Below, piece after piece: positions 62,156-64,000 of a stretch of 64,000 nucleotides of DNA. Position 1 is the stretch's first letter, and the number at the start of each line of letters is the position of its first letter. Below the pieces are notes generated by a model that made no database searches, had not been told where the DNA came from, and was given only the letters and a program-made list of their open reading frames with translations. A program made the position numbers and the translations under genes. Where the stretch lies: NCBI RefSeq assembly GCF_902500215.1, contig NZ_CABVOU010000039.1, forward strand, positions 124,001-188,000, read 5' to 3'. The DNA comes from Halomonas lysinitropha (GTDB lineage: Bacteria > Pseudomonadota > Gammaproteobacteria > Pseudomonadales > Halomonadaceae).

Positions 62156-63796
62156 ATGAGTGATATCTGCCATTTCAATGACACGCTCGAGAAAAATGCG
62201 GCGAATCATGTGCCGCTCTCTCCCTTGAGTTTCATCAAGCGGGCCGCCGCTGTTTATCCCGAGCGGACGGCGCTGATCTACAACGAGACGCGCTACAGCT
62301 GGCAGCAGACCTATTCCCGCTGCTGCCGACTGGCTTCCCTGTTGAAGCGTTTCGGCATCAGTCGGGGCGATACGGTGGCCGTCATGCTGCCGAATGTCCC
62401 CGCCATGTACGAGGCCCACTTCGGTATTCCCATGCGGGGGGCGGTGTTGAATGCGATCAACATCCGTCTGAATCCGGACGCGGTCGCCTTCATTCTCGAC
62501 CATAGCCGTTCGCGCCTGCTGCTGGTCGATCCCGAGTACGCCGATGTGGTCGAAAAGGCCTTGGCCCGGATGGAAGGACCCGCGCCCACGGTGATCAATG
62601 TCTCCGACCCGAGCCAGGGCGAAGAGCGCTTCATCGGTGACCTGGAGTACGAGGCGTTGCTCGCCGAGCAACCGGAGCAGGACGACTGGCAGCTGCCGGC
62701 CGACGAGTGGGATGCGATCGCGCTGGGCTATACCTCCGGCACCACCGGCAATCCCAAGGGGGTCGTCAGCCACCACCGCGGCGCTTACCTCAATGCCGTC
62801 AGCAACGTCCTCTCCTGGACGCTGCCCCGGGAGGTGGTCTACCTGTGGACCCTGCCGATGTTCCACTGCAACGGCTGGTGCTTCCCGTGGACGCTGGCGG
62901 CGATCGGCGGCACCAGCGTCTGTCTGCGCCGGGTCGATCCGGAGGTGATCCTGGGTCTGATCAGGAAACACCGGGTCAGCCACTACTGCGGCGCGCCCGT
63001 CGTCCACGCCATGATCGCCGACGCAGCCGTTGCGGCATCGGAGCCGATCGAGCACAAGGTGTCGGGGCTGATCGCCGGGGCGGCGCCACCCGCGTCGGTG
63101 CTGGAGCGGATGGAAAGGATCGGCTTCGAGCTTACCCACGTCTACGGCCTGACCGAGACCTATGGCCCCGCCTCGGTATGCGCCAAGCAGGACGGCTGGG
63201 ATCAGCGCCCCCTGGAGGAGCGTGTCCGGCTCAACGGGCGCCAGGGGGTGACCTATCCGCTGCAGGAAAGCGTCGCGGTGCTGGACCCGGTCACGCAGGA
63301 ACCCGTCCCCGCCGACGGTGAGACGGTGGGCGAGATCATGTTCCGCGGCAATATCGTCATGAAGGGCTACCTGCGCAACGAGGCCGCCACCCGCGAAGCC
63401 TTTTCCGGCGGCTGGTTTCACTCCGGCGACCTGGCCGTGGTGGAAGCGGACGGCTACATCAAGATTCGTGACCGACTGAAGGACGTGATCATCTCGGGCG
63501 GGGAAAACATCACCTCGCTGGAGGTCGAGGACGTTATCCAGCGCCACGACGACGTCGAGCTCGCGGCCGTGGTGGCGATGGCAGACGCCAAGTGGGGCGA
63601 AGTCCCGGCGGCCTTTGTCCAGTTGCGGCCCGGCAGCGAGTTGAGTGAAGAGGCCCTGATCGCGTTCTGTCAGGAGAATATCAGCCGCTTCAAGGCGCCC
63701 AAGAAGGTGATCTTCGGGGCGTTGCCGACCACCTCGACCGGCAAGATCCAGAAGTTCCTGTTGCGCCAGCAACTCGAGTCACGGCTTTCCGCCTGA
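62156..63796 (+). CDS. Acyl-CoA synthetase (AMP-forming), DmdB-like
   Basis: The 546-residue protein has the ANL enzyme motifs: LGYTSGTTGNPKGVVSHHRG (P-loop), LTHVYGLTETYGPASV, WFHSGDLAVVEADGYIKIRD and KDVIISGGENITSLEVED, with a late catalytic lysine in TGKIQKFLLR. It ligates CoA to a carboxylic acid with ATP. The N-terminus (PLSPLSFIKRAAAVYPERTA) resembles medium-chain and methylmercaptopropionate ligases (DmdB), the closest group I recall. Its substrate is probably short- or medium-chain. It follows the enoyl-CoA hydratase gene by 84 bases. Confidence 0.92.
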   Translation: MSDICHFNDTLEKNAANHVPLSPLSFIKRAAAVYPERTALIYNETRYSWQQTYSRCCRLASLLKRFGISRGDTVAVMLPNVPAMYEAHFGIPMRGAVLNAINIRLNPDAVAFILDHSRSRLLLVDPEYADVVEKALARMEGPAPTVINVSDPSQGEERFIGDLEYEALLAEQPEQDDWQLPADEWDAIALGYTSGTTGNPKGVVSHHRGAYLNAVSNVLSWTLPREVVYLWTLPMFHCNGWCFPWTLAAIGGTSVCLRRVDPEVILGLIRKHRVSHYCGAPVVHAMIADAAVAASEPIEHKVSGLIAGAAPPASVLERMERIGFELTHVYGLTETYGPASVCAKQDGWDQRPLEERVRLNGRQGVTYPLQESVAVLDPVTQEPVPADGETVGEIMFRGNIVMKGYLRNEAATREAFSGGWFHSGDLAVVEADGYIKIRDRLKDVIISGGENITSLEVEDVIQRHDDVELAAVVAMADAKWGEVPAAFVQLRPGSELSEEALIAFCQENISRFKAPKKVIFGALPTTSTGKIQKFLLRQQLESRLSA

Positions 63797-63928
63797 GCCG
63801 GTCGGCACGGTGGGGCAGAAGCGGTCCAGGGGCGCGGCCTGTCTTTTCTATCACTGGCGATTATAGTGGCCGTCGCACGCGTCACGGATCGCGCACTGTC
63901 CCATCGCCCTCCCGAGTGAGTATTGGTC

Positions 63929-64000
63929 ATGTCACGACGCCCACCGCTGATCGCACTCTCCTACTTCGAGGTTGCCGCGCGAACCAGGAGTTTCACCGCG
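63929..64000 (+). CDS. LysR-family regulator, N-terminal start (partial)
   Basis: Only 24 codons lie in the window. SRRPPLIALSYFEVAARTRS is the start of the helix-turn-helix of GcvA/LysR-type regulators (L-x-x-F-x-x-x-A-R-x-x-S-F-T). It lies 132 bases after the acyl-CoA synthetase gene on the same strand and may regulate that cluster. Nothing else can be said because the gene is cut. Confidence 0.75.
   Translation, partial: MSRRPPLIALSYFEVAARTRSFTA

Overview
The window reads as a high-GC gammaproteobacterial chromosome, most like the Halomonadaceae (Halomonas and relatives). The basis is gene content recalled from family knowledge: a TRAP-type gluconate locus, an OsmC-YcaO fusion, DUF523-DUF1722, GFA, CDGSH and CIA30 proteins, and strong G/C bias at third codon positions. 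No database was searched. I see no rRNA, tRNA, CRISPR array, insertion sequence or prophage.

Region by region. 1-6.4 kb: the end of a malic enzyme gene (maeB), then aceE-aceF-lpdA for the pyruvate dehydrogenase complex, closed by a hairpin; the E3 subunit carries two extra lipoyl domains. 6.5-18.6 kb: single genes, many linked to glutathione or thiols (gamma-glutamylcyclotransferase-like, GST, two GFA proteins, glutaredoxin, a DUF523 Fe-S protein), plus an SDR, a methyltransferase, a periplasmic binding protein, a ClC protein with an altered pore motif and a ChaN-PDZ protein. 18.8-24.2 kb: a lipoprotein and a gluconate locus (TRAP dctP-dctQ-dctM, gntK, gntR) with a promoter and two tandem GntR-type operators. 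24.3-35.4 kb: envelope and housekeeping genes (L,D-transpeptidase, RidA, Nudix-MBL fusion, CDF exporter, CDGSH protein, diguanylate cyclase, SEL1/peptidoglycan-binding protein, VTT membrane protein, CIA30, Acg-type nitroreductase). 35.5-38.7 kb: a K+/H+ antiporter overlapping a tandem universal stress protein, and a DCC protein. 38.8-42.4 kb: an AT-richer toxin-antitoxin pair, a PagL-like lipid A deacylase and the OsmC-YcaO fusion.

42.4-52.8 kb looks like a signalling island of possible foreign origin: a TPR/winged-helix regulator divergent from a truncated haemoglobin, an acetyltransferase, an EamA transporter, a small winged-helix regulator, and a soluble multi-HAMP hybrid histidine kinase overlapping a REC-PAS-GGDEF-EAL protein. 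Several of these protein types are, from memory, commoner in Actinobacteria, and their codon use leans to CTC and GTC rather than the CTG of the core genes. 53-64 kb: a LysE exporter, an ABC exporter overlapping a Tag-like glycosylase, endonuclease IV, a second dihydrolipoamide-dehydrogenase-like flavoprotein, a SLC23/26-fold permease, then OsmC, enoyl-CoA hydratase and acyl-CoA synthetase genes, and the start of a LysR regulator cut by the window edge.

At least three decayed or interrupted genes are visible: a thioesterase start (25.97 kb), a threonine ammonia-lyase start (45.2 kb), and a 48-codon open extension behind the stop codon of the ChaN-PDZ gene (17.4 kb).
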